Assembly (NCBI GenBank): GCA_009731375.1
Contig: BJOX01000008.1
Coordinates: forward strand, 459,337 to 523,336
Length of the DNA stretch: 64,000 nt
Reading direction: 5' to 3'
From: Paulinella micropora
Taxonomy: Eukaryota; Cercozoa; Imbricatea; Euglyphida
The position numbers were made by a program, and so were the translations under genes. Shown here one piece after another: positions 17,640 to 29,403 of the stretch (positions are counted from its first letter, which is position 1; every line of letters starts with the position of its first letter). The notes under the pieces were generated by a model. The model had not been told where the DNA came from. It worked only from the letters and a program-made list of their open reading frames with translations, and did not search any database.

Positions 17640-20530
17640 ATTTTACACAAACACTATGGTTTTATTACATTTAATTTTACACAAAGACTATAACTTCTAT
17701 AAGAGAATACTTGCCATTGGTACGGATAAATTTAAACGGAAGTATACGTATTAATATCAAAGAAACTAAATGCAAATAATGTTAATAATTAAATAATTAA
17801 TATTTCTCTAAAGACTACAAGGTTAATAAGAGAATGCTTGCCACTGGTATAATATTAGTAAATCGTAGCTAAGTATAATCGGCGACATTCAAGTAATCAC
17901 ACAAACTAGTATGATTATAATTTTTTTTCTTTTTTATAACAAAGTTATATCTTATTAAAAAGTTCTATCTTATAAAAAGTCAAACTTTTTTTTTACTTTG
18001 AACTTTTTTTATATTAATACTTTCAACTTTTTTTATATGCTTAACTTTTTTTTATAACCTGACTTTTTTATACTTTTTTTTAACGTATGATACTATGATA
18101 TATATATATATATATTATAATTTAAGTTTTTTACTCCGGTATATATATATATTAACAATGATAGAAATAAATATATACACAGATCCGGAATATTTAATAA
18201 GTCAGTCACCTAAACTTGAAAGTTTGCCTTCCATACTGACAATATTAATATATATCGACTTGGATTTACATATTATTAAAAATCAAGTCACTGGGGAATA
18301 CACATCCTGTACTCATATGTAAGTTCTCCTGGTCGTTAGAGCGCTCATCAACTTCAAAGCAGGTAAACTTATTCAATATTCAAGATTTTGAGGTGCTGTT
18401 TGCACAGAATTCAATGTTTTTATTGGGAATAGGTAGCCAACGGTTTAGCTTTTCAGTGTATTAAAGGTATTGCTGTGTTCCAGATTATGTTCTGAATTTT
18501 GACGAACTAATTTTCGACCTATGTTTTCCTAGGTTTTTTTTTTGTACCGTACTTCTCTGCAAAAACCCTTAAGCAGGATTACTCAACATAACATGTGAAT
18601 TCATTTGTGCACTTGTGTGTAAAAATGAGTGCAGAGTGCATCATGCAAACAGCATTTTTCAGTTAAAAACACCATACTTGCTATGTCCTGAGAAGTGAAA
18701 ATTGCGGTCGAAAATAAGGGTGAAAAATAGTTAGCTACCCCTTTTTTCTAAAACAAACACTTGTGTCATGCTTGCTTTTGCTTGAAACGATGTGGTTTGA
18801 ACATTTACCTGCTTTGAAGTACTTGACCTCCGACATGATTTTGGTGGCGCCGGCCCGTGAATTTCTGTGGCAATATTTGACCATGCCAATTCCCGGAGAG
18901 GAAACCAGAAAATTTCCAAAAAATATTTGAACAGACAGGCCTATCGACATACGTAGCCTTTGAAGTGAAGGCCGCACTAAATTTTTTTTATTTGACGGTT
19001 TTTGCGGGGTCGAGATTGGTAAAAGTCATGGCTAGAGAGGGTTTTGTGTTTTTTTTGTGTGTGTTTCTCATGCATACTTTCACGTCCCGTGGCCTTGCAC
19101 AGTCTTTCCAAACGTTGTGCCCATGCTGTCTGCAAAATGGTGTGATGTAAACTTATCTATAACATGTGTTGTTCTTTCTTCCCTGAAGCCCTTTTTTGCA
19201 CCTGTCTTGTATCACTCCTTTTTGTGTTGTGTGTGCTTTTCTGGGAATGTAATGTGCTGAATCTATTCACAATCACATGGTCTTTGTTTTGCATATGTTC
19301 AACTATTGCTCCTTTCTTTGTAACCCTGCTGTTGGTGATCTGTTCTGGGCTGCAGACAGGCTAAAAAAATCATGAGTGAAATCTTTAGAGATTTTCAAAA
19401 TTTTTTCTGAACTTTCTGTACAAAATGCTTTTATTAAATAGTCTCTTTGATTTCCTTCACTTTCTGTACTTGTTCCTGCCTTGTATTTAAATCAAAAAAT
19501 TTCTGAGTGAGGGCCTTATGCCCTATTTTTGCTGATTTTGGCCGGTTTGTTTGCAGGCTTAAGGTTACCTTTTTGTAAAAAAACTTTGTACATTTAATTA
19601 CAAACATACATAGAAAGATATTACATAAAAATTTATTGAAGAGCATACAGGGAACATATGAAAACTGACTCTGATTTTTGGTCATCACAAGCACCATTTT
19701 TTGAGGTGGCAAGGTGGCCAGTTTTTTCCGGTGGGGGGTGTGCAAATTAGTTGGGAAAAAGCGGTGGGCGACGGGAAATCGATTGGTTTGAAGTCAGTTT
19801 TTACTATTTTTAATGATTCTTTCATTAAATTAAATGTTTTTACTTATGGTTTTGAAATTTACAATTTTCATATGATAAAGTTTAGTGGATCTATGTTTAT
19901 TATGCTAACTACCACTCGCCCATAGGAGAACTTACATATATGGCGAGCTACAAACTCTAAGCAAGTTCCACACGCAAATTTCTTCAAAATCTCCTCCCGA
20001 AATGTGCCAAAACCTCTGTGGCAGTGCGCACGCATATAGCGGCAAGTTCACATTCTGAAAAACTAACTCAGTGGGCATGATACTGAGTTCCCGGCCGGCC
20101 AATAGGCAGGCACACGTACATATGTCACTCCCACAACAAATGGATAATTTTATTAATAATAGTAATATTTAGTCATAGCGGCCCACCCCAAGGACAATTA
20201 CCTATTTTACCTATATCACTCTAAGTGTAACGGTGAATTCAAGCTTTGGCTGTCTGGGGTTGGGCACTTAGTGACGTGTCAGTAATTATTCAAATCTCTA
20301 AGTAAAGTAAAGTACGAACCCGCTCGTCTAGTGGGTTATGGGCCTTGGCAGCGCTTGACTCTGGCACTGCAAGTTGAAGGGCTGGAGGAGGAGACCATCG
20401 CCGACTGGGAGGCGACTGTCGTCAAGAGGGTTGGTGCCATTCCAAAATTGGCACATAGAAAGGGAAGCTAAGCTCTTGCACTGAGACCCTTTGGCTCAGT
20501 TTTGCACGCATAGTTCGCTACCTGTCCCCG
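17640..20530. other. AT-rich region, no gene seen; direct and inverted repeats
   Basis: TTTAATTTTACACAAA recurs at about 17639 and 17669. ATAAGAGAATACTTGCCATT (17699 onward) recurs with two changes at 17826. A perfect 17-bp inverted repeat, ACTTCAAAGCAGGTAAA at 18351-18367 and its complement at 18804-18820, brackets 436 bp. No coding frame is convincing. Near 20340-20480 a short frame precedes the gag-like gene. Confidence 0.5.
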
Positions 20531-20535
20531 TTTAG

Positions 20536-21217
20536 GTGAGTCACCGGCGTCGGCGGGGCAAAGAGGCAAGCAAGCACATCAACAACTGGTCTTTTAGTAC
20601 TCTAAGAGGCACAGACAAAAGCAAAGTCAGCATGACTGCAAAAGGGCAGTTTGACGGGAGAACCCCGTTTAAAGCTTTTCAACGAGAGACGGTTTTGGCC
20701 CTGGGAGCCAAAGGACTCAAAGAGGCACTCAAAACCCCAGAAGAACACATTAGGCTAGTTCATGAGAGTAATGTGAGTGCTCTGCATAGTAAAGGAAAAA
20801 CAGTCCCAAACTACATGTCGAGGTGGGGAGAGAGAGCAGGAAAGCAGCAAGCAAGAGGGAGAGGAAAGATAGGGTTGAGAGAGGAGGAAGAGGAAGCTGA
20901 GTTAGACTTAGAGTCAGAGGCAGACAAGAGGAAAATCTTACCTCTTATTTTACGGAGACAGAAAGGCAGGCTACTTTAGGTGGAGATAGTGGTAAGAGTG
21001 AGCAAAAGGGAGGATAAGAGCAGGTGGAGGAGAGGGGGAGAGTGAGTAGTCAGCTTTCACCTACTTATTCCACACCAGCAACGACAACAATCAGGACGAA
21101 GAGCAAGGGGCAAGTAGAGGAAAAGAGAGGAAATACAGAATGATAGTAGCATATGAGGAGAGTTTGCAGTATGAGATGAAAAGGCAGAGAGAGGAAGCTT
21201 TTCGTTTGTGTTTGGAC
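20536..21217 (+). pseudogene. retrotransposon gag-like gene, 5' part
   Basis: Open from about 20536 to 20979 (Lys/Glu-rich, e.g. LKTPEEHIRLVHESN), then stops. After a frame change it is open again from about 21047 to 21217 (YEESLQYEMKRQREEAFRL). The second frame continues in phase across the inserted element into the gag sequence at 27479. Assignment to gag comes from that downstream part. Frameshifts and stops show that it is not functional. Confidence 0.5.
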
Positions 21218-21236
21218 TATGGAGACAATTCTCAAA

Positions 21237-21695
21237 ATTATTTCCAGTGGCTGGAAATTATTAGCTAATTGAAATTTTTCCAGTCATACAAAATAATTTC
21301 CAGTGTCCAAAATTATTTCCAGTGGCTGGAAATGGTTTCCAGTGCTCAAAATTATTTCCAGTGCCCAAAATAATTTCCAGTGTCCAAAATATTTCCAGTG
21401 GTTGGAAATAATTTCCAGTAGCCGGATCTACTTCCAGTACTTGAAAGTATTTCCAGTGGGTGGAAATTATTTCCAGTGGTTGGATATTATTTCTAGTGGC
21501 TGGAAATTATTTCTAGTAGCTGGAAATTATTTCTAGTGGTTGGAAATTATTTCCGGTGCCTTAGATGACTCAAAATTATTTCCAGTAGCTGGAAACCATT
21601 TCCGGTGGCTGGAAATTATTTCTAGTGGCTGGAAATTATTTCTAGTGGCTGGAAATTATTTCTAGTGGCTGGAAATTATTTCCAGTGGCTGGAAA
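21237..21695. repeat. 19-bp near-palindromic repeats, left array
   Basis: Repeated AATTATTTCCAGTGGCTGG units, mostly in one orientation, with CAGTGTCCAAAAT variants. TTTCCAGtggCTGGAAA is close to self-complementary. Confidence 0.85.
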
Positions 21696-21836
21696 CGTTA
21701 TTAATAGTACGGGTTCCGGCCGGGAGGTAATATTAATAAGTACAAAGCTATTAAAACAAAGCAAAAGCACTTAAACCGCAAGAAAATTATTAGTTGCGGT
21801 TTAAGTACGTACCAGCAACAATAATATTATTATCTA

Positions 21837-22758
21837 TCAAACGCAATCGTAACGTATACTTTTGTTGTAACGTTTAGCAAAATTTAGCACTCTCTCCCAG
21901 CTTTCCTGTGCAAACCTTTTACCATTGTGGTGCTTCCTGACTCCATCGTCAAAGATTTCTGTCCCTAATCTAAAGTCCCAAAACTGTACTTTGCCAGTGT
22001 AGGCATCTTTCTTCCCTCTCACATAGGTAAATATGAGTGTATAGTCCTTCAACGACTGAAAACAAGGATAGAAAATGGGAGGTTTAGCGGGAAATGAATC
22101 TATTGCTGTGTAATCATTACCCCAAAAATGAACCATGCGCCACTGGCCCTTATCCACCCGCACATTCATAGAAGAGACAGGCACCACATTAGATTTTTCT
22201 GCTTTCAAACCACCTAACATACTTTCCGCTTCAGAAACAAGCACGGAAGTCTGTTTTCTTTTTCTTGGCCCGTGTAAAACGTTGTCGAGGCAAACATTAG
22301 CTTGTTCGTGAGAGCGCCAGTTGGCGCTATTGTTTTACATTGTAGTCAGCGAGAAAGGATGAGTCTACCTTTCTGCCTGCAGAATCCTCCTTCGTAGGAA
22401 CTTCCACGGGCAGACAGCTGAGGTCGCAGATACTCCACGACGTATCCCTTTTTCCATTCCTGATCACCTGGCATTTGCAAGAAAAACATTCGTCCCGAGT
22501 CCCTGCCAGTGAGAGTAAGTCTGAATAAACAACAGAAGAAAATTAATGTATGTACGCGTGTATATGACAAGCACAGATGATCAGAACTGCAAATATTTCC
22601 AGTGGCTGGAAATATTTCCAGTGGCTGGAAATATTTCCAGTGGCTGGAAATATGTTCAGTGGCTGGAAATATATCCAGTGGCTGGAAATATGTCCAGTGG
22701 CTGGAAATATGTCCAGTGGCTGGAAATATTTCCAGTGGCTGGAACTTCCACATAGACA

Positions 22759-22797
<39 letters not shown>

Positions 22798-23790
22798 CGT
22801 CGTCTTCTTCACTATCTGAGTCCCAGTAACTCTCGAGCTCTGCGTCCGTCCGCGTCTCCAATGCCGGCAACATCTCCCAGGCGACGCTCTCTCGCCAATA
22901 CCAAACCTTCTTGCTGTCAGCGGGCTGCTCCTCGCCGTAGGACGAAATATCTACTACCATCATTGCGCGCTTCAGGCGGCTGTCGGCATGCAAAACCTTC
23001 TTCAACTTGCCAGCGTTGATAGTGCCGGTGAAGAGTTTGCGCTTGTAGTCGTCGCCGCCCGTCCACATCTCTCGTAGTCGCTTGATAACACGTGGACACT
23101 CTTCCTCCCCCATGCCGGCGAAACTGCACACAAGACAGCCAGCAACAACTCGTACAGAAATAGTGTCACAACCGACAGCATTGTCAACTTGTAAACAATT
23201 GGCTTGGGTATGTGTTGTAATATAATGCATACATGCATATGCATATAATTGTAAGACGTAATATAATAATAATACACACATCACATAATACATATACAGT
23301 AATTATCATACATACAGAGAGAGAGGGGGAAAGAGAGAGAGGGAGAGAGCGAGAGAGAGAGAGAGAAAGAGAGAGAGACTAACGTAGTGCTGTCGGAGAA
23401 CGCTCCTGCGCCGCGCACCTCGTACACCTCCGCGAGCATACAGTTCAACGGAAGCGCTTGCTCTTCCTTGTCTTCCAATTTGAAGGTAAACTCGTCCGTA
23501 GAGGCGCAGAATATATGAAACTTCACCTCCATGCATGCCTTCTTGGAGCCAACGGTAAGGAACGAGCAGCAGTGCAAGTACTCGCCTCCATCTGTGAAGG
23601 CGCAGGGGGGTTGACCATGCTTGGGGGCCGGCAGTGCGTCCAACGCAGTCATGTCCCAGGAAGTACCTATTGCATCAAGACACAGAATTGTTGCCAGTAC
23701 ATGCTGGATCGGGAGCAACGACAGGTTGCTTGCCCCAACTGCAAGGTACGGCATGCGTGGGACGAAGTCAAGAAGCCCGCACAAGGTTTG
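21837..23790 (-). CDS. unrecognised spliced gene inside the TIR element
   Basis: Four coding blocks join in phase: about 23790-23384, 23123-22797, 22502-22379 and 22300-21837, with donors GTTAGT, GTCTCT and GTAGAC and AG acceptors. The last acceptor has a poor pyrimidine tract. Visible stretches include CMLAEVYEVRGAGAF, GEEECPRVIKRLREMW, FFLQMPGDQEWKKGYVVEY and KHHNGKRFAQESWERVL. An acidic stretch (DSDSEEDDG) ends exon 2. No family is recognised and no DDE triad is evident. A further 5' exon ending at about 24500 (GDRAFKTLLKR before GTAAGC) is possible. Being the largest gene of the element it could be its mobility protein, but that is inference. Confidence 0.55.
22593..22744. repeat. 19-bp repeats inside an intron
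   Basis: About eight tandem AAATATTTCCAGTGGCTGG units between the coding exons at 22797-23123 and 22379-22502, followed by (GA)n at the splice border. Confidence 0.85.
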
Positions 23791-23876
23791 ATCTACATTA
23801 TTGCGGATGGGGGGGATTATGGATGTGTATTTGTGGCGGGCCGGGGGGGGGGGGGGGGGGGGTTTGNNNNNNNNNN

Positions 23877-23974
23877 CCAGCCACTGGAAATATTTCCTGT
23901 GGCTAGAAATATTTCCAGTGGCTGGAAATATTTCCAGCCACTGGAAATATTTCCAGCCACTGGAAATATTTCCA
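23877..23974. repeat. 19-bp repeats, mixed orientation, next to gap
   Basis: Units in both orientations starting directly after the 10-N gap. They are bracketed by inverted copies of GCCATAAATACACATCCATA (about 23816, 24030, 24062). Confidence 0.8.
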
Positions 23975-24137
23975 AGCGCAGAGCGGGTTGTCGCATGGGC
24001 GCCGCCTCTGGAACAGAATTTTACGCCCTGCCATAAATACACATCCATATTACCCAACCCTTCTGCCATAAATACACATCCATAAAGGCAGTGCAGGGTG
24101 ACCATAATATTATAGCAGACCACACTTCTGCTGGCTG

Positions 24138-24416
24138 ATGCTGGCTGAAGAGAGAGAAGAGAAGAGAGAGAAGAGAGAGAGCGCGAGTGAAGGAGAAGGA
24201 GAAGGAGGAGAAGAAGGAGTAGAAGGAGGAGAAGAAGGAGAAGAAGAAAGAGAGAGACAGAGAGAGAGAGCGAGAGAGAGAGAGAGAGACAGAGAGAGAG
24301 ACAGAGAGAAGCAACCAAGCAACCAAGCAAACAGCAACCAAGCAATCAAGCAACCAAGCAACCAACCAACCAAGCAACCAACCAACCAACCAACCAACCG
24401 ACCAACCGACCGACCA

Positions 24417-24452
<36 letters not shown>

Positions 24453-24459
24453 GAGGTCA

Positions 24460-24493
<34 letters not shown>

Positions 24494-24500
24494 CTTACCG
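24138..24500 (+). repeat. (GA)n, (AAGC/AACC)n low-complexity block
   Basis: GAGA and GAAGGAGAA runs, then CAACCAAGCAACC runs, then GAGA again. No coding value. Confidence 0.85.
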
Positions 24501-25000
24501 TTTTAACAACGTCTTAAACGCTCTGTCACCGCGCTCGCTCGATTCCGCAGCCCAAAAAAACAAAAAAACCCGAGTAAAACGCCTGAAAAAAACTTACAAC
24601 AACAGCAGCAACAAGCCAACAAGTTGCACATAAGTGATGCAGGAGCAAATTATTGAATGCATTCCAGTAGCAAAAGGAGGTAAAGAGAAACCCACCTTCC
24701 ATACTGCAAAATGGAGCTGTTGAGAATTTTGGGGTCGCTTGAAACTGAACCAAAAGTACATGGTCAAAAAAGCCGGAACTTTGCACTTCCTGGTTTTTTG
24801 AACAGTGCCATTTTTCTTCCCGATGCCACCGCCCACCTGAAATTTTTATTGCAGATTATGATAGCGCCTGGCCTGAAACGTCGAATGTAACTTTTCCCGG
24901 CCAGAACGTACCAGCCGTTTTTGCAGGGGAATTGCGCAAAGTTTCGCCACCAGAATCCTGCCACCAGAAAAATGAGGTGCTTTTCACCGTGGTTGAGTTT

Positions 25001-25526
25001 TTTCCAGTGGTTGTAAATATTTCCAGTGGTTGGAAATTATTTCGTCCATTGGAAATAAATTTTGGAAATATTTCCAGCCACCGGAAATAGTTGTAGAAGC
25101 TGGAAATATTGCCAGCCACTGGAAATATTTCCAGAAAACTTACTTTGTATGCTCAGACGATTGCGAAGCGTATGTTTTTAAGTTTTTCTTGTTTGCTTTT
25201 TTTTTTTGTTGCTTTTTTAAAATATTTTTTCCACGTGTAGTTTGTTTTGCAAAGTAAAACGGTGTGATTTGTTTTCATCAAGACATAGAATTGTTGCCAG
25301 TAAATGGAAATATTTCCAACCACTGGAAATATTTCCATCCACTGGAAATATTTTTAGCCACTGGAAATATTTCCAGTCCCTGAAAATATTTCCAGCCACT
25401 GGAAATATTTCCAGCGACTAGAAATATTTCTAGAATCTGGAAATATTTCCAGCCTCTGGAAATATTTCCAGCCACTGGAAATATTTCCAGCCACTGGAAA
25501 TATTTCCAGATGCTAGAAATATTTTT
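25001..25526. repeat. 19-bp repeats, two arrays with a duplicated spacer
   Basis: Arrays at about 25001-25135 and 25300-25526. The segment TTTTCCACGTGTAGTTTG... GTAAAACGGTGTGATTTG at about 25229 recurs at about 25552 after the second array, so a repeat-plus-spacer block has been duplicated. Confidence 0.8.
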
Positions 25527-25689
25527 TGTGTTTTTGATTTTTAACTATGTTTTTCCACGTGTAGTTTTTTTTGGAAAGTAAAACGATGTGATTTGTTTTT
25601 ATTTGTTCGGACAGCTGCTACTGGAACATGAGACACTTTGGTTGGCAAAAGAAGAGAAGGATCGTCAAGGATAAGTTTTTTCTCACTTT

Positions 25690-26058
25690 GTGTGTGACGG
25701 GAAAAGATTTGTTTGTGAGGATGGCATCACCAACACAGCTAGACGAGATTGTTCAGCCTGCTTTGTTACTTTACATGATGACACGTACTGCTTGATTCAC
25801 TCTGGTTTGCAGCTAGTTGTTTCTGAAGGTGACGTGCCTAGGTTTCTGCAGCTGAAAGTAACTGTATTTGAAGTGCATCAGAAAGGCATATTAGGAGAAT
25901 CTGTAACCATCATACGACCGCCCGTTCGCCCAGTCTACAAGTGGATTCGTTTGGACAGTGTAGTATGTTCCGTAGTAGCTTTTAGGCAACCAGTGAATAA
26001 CACAGCGACATTGCATGAAAGTTATCGCGTAGCTATACCAATGTTGATTTTTTCATAA
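25690..26058 (+). CDS. unrecognised ORF inside the TIR element
   Basis: Open frame of about 122 codons from the first ATG (the frame is open some codons earlier) ending TAA. It contains DGKRFVCEDGITNT, CSACFVTLHDDTYC and PPVRPVYKWIRLDS. Several Cys lie in the first third. It follows an AG (TTCGGACAG, about 25615), so it may be the 3' exon of a spliced gene. AATAAAG shortly after the stop (26058) could serve as polyadenylation signal. Not assigned to a family. Confidence 0.5.
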   Translation: MCDGKRFVCEDGITNTARRDCSACFVTLHDDTYCLIHSGLQLVVSEGDVPRFLQLKVTVFEVHQKGILGESVTIIRPPVRPVYKWIRLDSVVCSVVAFRQPVNNTATLHESYRVAIPMLIFS

Positions 26059-26107
26059 TAAAGACTTATAATTACTTTGAAAATGAAAATTTGAATAAAG
26101 ACCTCAG

Positions 26108-27470
26108 TGACTGGAAATATTTCTGTTAACTGAAAATGTTTTCCACCTTGGAAATATCTCTATCTAGATATATTTCCAGCCACTGCAGATATTTCCAGTC
26201 ACAGGAAATATCAAGTTTCCAAGGCACAAAAATATTTCCAGTTTACAAAAAATCTCCAGTGGTTGGAAATACTTTTCATAACTGGAAATATTTCCAGTTG
26301 TTAGAGATATTTCCAGTGGCTGGAAATATTTCCAGTGGCTGGAAATTATTCTGTCCATTGGAAATATTTCCAAAATCTAGAAATATTTCCAGCCACCGGA
26401 AATAATTTTAGAAGCTGGAAATATTTCGAGCCACTGGAAATATTTCCAGTAACTGAAAATATTTTCTATACTTCCAGCTACTGGAATATTTCCAGCTACT
26501 GAAAATATTTCCACTGGCTGGAAATATTCCCAGTCGCTGGAAATATTTTTTAGTGACTGGAATATTTCCAGACACTGGAAACATTTCCATTGGCTTGAAA
26601 TATTTCCAGTCTTCGGAAATATTTCCAGTTACTAAGTTGGAAATATTTCCAGTGACTGCCAATATTTTGTAGCTTGGAAATATTTCCAAAATGTAGACAT
26701 ATTTCCAGCCACTGGAAATAATTGTAGAAGCTGGAAATATTTCCAGCCACTGACCAGGAAATATGTCCAGAAACTGAAAATATTTTCTATACTTCCAGCT
26801 ACTGGAATATTTCCAGCCACTGGAAATATTTCCAGTGTCTGGAAATATTCCCAGTAGCTGGAAATATTTCCAGTGACTGGAGTATTTCCAGCCGCTGGAA
26901 ATATTTGCATTGGCTGGAAATATTTCTAGTGACTGGAAATATGTCCAGTGGCTGGAAATATTTCCAGTGACTGGAAATATTTTGTACCTTGAAAATACTT
27001 CCAAAATGTAGATATATTTCCAGCCACTGGAAATAATTATAGAAGCTGGAAATATTTCCAGCCACTGGAAATATTTCCATACTTTCAGCTACTGGAATAT
27101 TTCCAGCCACTGAAAATATTTCCAGTAGATGGAAATATTTCCGGCTAAAAAACATTTCCCGTTAGGAAAAAAAATTACTTCCAGCCACTGGAAATATTCT
27201 CAATACTAGAAAATATTTCCAGTAGCTGGAAATATTATTTTCCAGTGCTCCAAAATAATTTCCAGTGGCTGGAAATGATAGTTCCAGTGTCCAAAATAAT
27301 TTCCAGTGGCTGGAAATACTATTTCCAGTGTCCAAAATAATTTCCAGTGTTTAAAATAATTTCTAGCCACTGGAAATTATGTTAGACACTGGAAATTATT
27401 TCCAGTGGCTGGATATTTATTTTACATGCTAGAAATTATTTCCAGATGCTGGAAATTATTTTAGTATTTG
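26108..27470. repeat. 19-bp near-palindromic repeats, right array (1.3 kb)
   Basis: Dozens of diverged units in both orientations (TTTCCAGCCACTGGAAA and inverse). Spacing is near 19-20 bp, with many single-base variants. This is the largest array and it lies subterminal to the right TIR. Confidence 0.9.
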
Positions 27471-27478
27471 TCTCCATA

Positions 27479-28721
27479 CTATTAGTGTGACAAGCTAGTA
27501 GGTAAAGCAAAGAGGAGTGTGGCAGATTTGGTGAGAGACACCTCACCAGACTTTGGTCAGAACTTGCACACTGTGTGGGTAAGACTAACCAAAAGGTTTG
27601 GTAAGGTGAGTGAGGAGGATGTGCAAGATAAGATAAATGCGATGAATGCGTGGACGTCTGATGAGGGGTGTGATTATGCTCCGCAGTTTGATCCTTTTGT
27701 TGCGTTCGATGAAGAGCTAAAGGCAGTAGGCCATAAAACACCCAACAGAACAATGGAAACAATAATCACGAATGCCTTACAAAACCCTGAGTATGCGTCA
27801 GAGGGGGTGAGAAAGGATTGGGGAGGATGGATGAGCACGCTGAAGATGAATAAGAAGCAGCATGCATGGTCTTTTGAGGAATGGTGGGAGGAGTTGGAAG
27901 AAAAAGCGTTGGAAATAGACAGAAACAAAGACAGAGAGAAGAAGATGCAGAAAGAAAAAGCACACGCAGGAAAGGATGCCAACAAAAGAGAGGAAGGGCA
28001 CAGAGGCGTTTGTTTTTGGTTTCAGAGAGAGAGAGAGTGGATGCAAGTTGGGGGATGAGTGTCGTTTTGCTCATACAGAGGGGTCAGTCACTATGCGTAG
28101 TGTGCCTGGGGTATGCTACATGTTTGAACAGTCAGGCAGCTGTGATTGATCTAACTGTATATATAAACACACCACCACTAACAAGAAAGGGGGAGGGAAA
28201 GGAACAGGAACGAGAAAGAAGACGTTGAAGAAAGAGAAATGTTTCAACTGTAACATGGAGGGGCATGTGTTCTCAGCATGTGAGAAGGAGTGCAGGATGT
28301 GTGCGGGTGAGCACAGACTACATGAATGTGCAGAGATGCAGAAGGCGAGAGAAGAGCCAGGTGAGAAGGAAGAACCAAGAGAGAAGGAAAAGAGAGCAAA
28401 AGGGGAACATGGAAAGTTAGGAAGGGGGAGTGAGTCAGACACTTCAGACACAGATGAGGAAGGTGAGAAGGTGAAAGCATTAAAAAGGACGATGAGATTT
28501 TTGACAGGGCGAGACAGAGCAGGCATGGCAAAGGAGAAGGCCCACATGGACAAAGTGAAGGTAGTACAAGAGAGAGAAGTCTATCGTCAATGTGAGGGGC
28601 GAGTGTCAGGTGAGCAGCAATGTTTTGTGTGCACTGATGACATGGAGAGTGAGAATGCGTTGTTGCGAGAGGCAGCTTATGGTCTGTTGAAAGGGCGATT
28701 TTGCGGGCTGCATACAGATCA

Positions 28722-28769
<48 letters not shown>

Positions 28770-28803
28770 AAGCCTCAGGGATGGGGGAGCAAAACGAAGA
28801 TAG
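27479..28803 (+). pseudogene. retrotransposon gag-like gene, 3' part with CCCH and CCHC fingers
   Basis: Continuation of the frame cut by the 6.3-kb element. It first has a TAG codon, then a long open piece (RSVADLVRDTSPDFGQ onward to about 28015) with helical, gag-like content. A 4-nt excess in a GA run at about 28024-28037 shifts frame. In the next frame lie two CCCH fingers: C...C-KLGDE-C-RFA-H, then CYMFEQSGSCD-stop-SNCIYKH with an in-frame TGA (28147-28149). A CCHC knuckle CFNCNMEGHVFSAC and a second CRMCAGEHRLHEC follow. Another (GA)n run at 28725-28766 precedes the end. CCHC knuckles are typical of gag. The gene is decayed. Confidence 0.6.
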
Positions 28804-28820
28804 CCCACTCAAACCGTTAG

Positions 28821-29150
28821 TTGAAGATAGAGAAGGAGAAGCGCTATAAGTGCAAAAGTAAGAAGAAGAAAGGAGAAGAAAGGAACGGAAAGAAGAAGGT
28901 GGGCCCTGTAGAAGGGCCAATGAAGATTATGCAATTCAGGGAACCTGTAGGTTCGGCCGACAAAGACCAACGCAAACCCCGGGGGGAGGACAGCGACATC
29001 GACAGCGATCTCGACAACGGCTCAGACCCAGAGCGGCAATTGGTGGTGCGTGCGGCGCGGGAGTGGTTACATGACCCTGGCGGCGGACTACAGCGTCGGA
29101 AAGTGGGCGGCTGGGGACCGGGGAGCTAATAGACTCGGGCGGCCTCATGG
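28821..29150 (+). pseudogene. basic/acidic ORF following the gag-like gene
   Basis: About 100 codons, Lys-rich at the start then Asp-rich (EDSDIDSDLDNGSD). It probably belonged to the same polyprotein. No catalytic motif of protease, integrase or RT is visible. Confidence 0.3.
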
Positions 29151-29403
29151 AAGCAAGAGAATGGGGGAGCGCGCAGCGAGCGGCGCTGCAACGGTGACTT
29201 TTACGCTCGCTAATAAGTCTAATTTTGAGCGTGACTACAAAGCCCACCGGCAATGTTGGTTACTTTCGACAGGGAATGGCCTACTGTCCCGTTGGACGCC
29301 CGTGGGTATATAGATCTTCATACTTCGGCTTACTCGTGGGAGCGAACCCCAACGCGTCCCCTTTGGCGGCCATTCTCGAAGGTCAAATCCTATTCCTCAG
29401 CAC

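Larger units (their letters stand above)
21218..27478. mobile_element. 6.3-kb element with ~30-bp TIRs inserted in gag-like gene
   Basis: The left end begins TATGGAGACAA (21218-21228) and the right end finishes TTGTCTCCATA (27468-27478). The similarity continues inward (AAAAT, then ATTTCCAG in the same register), giving about 25 of 31 matches. A TA dinucleotide at each edge could be the target duplication (ACTA is an alternative with one base of asymmetry). The gag-like reading frame is in the same phase on both sides. Inside lie arrays of a 19-bp repeat at both ends, a spliced minus-strand gene and a plus-strand ORF. No known transposase signature was recognised, so the superfamily is open. 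Confidence 0.6.
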
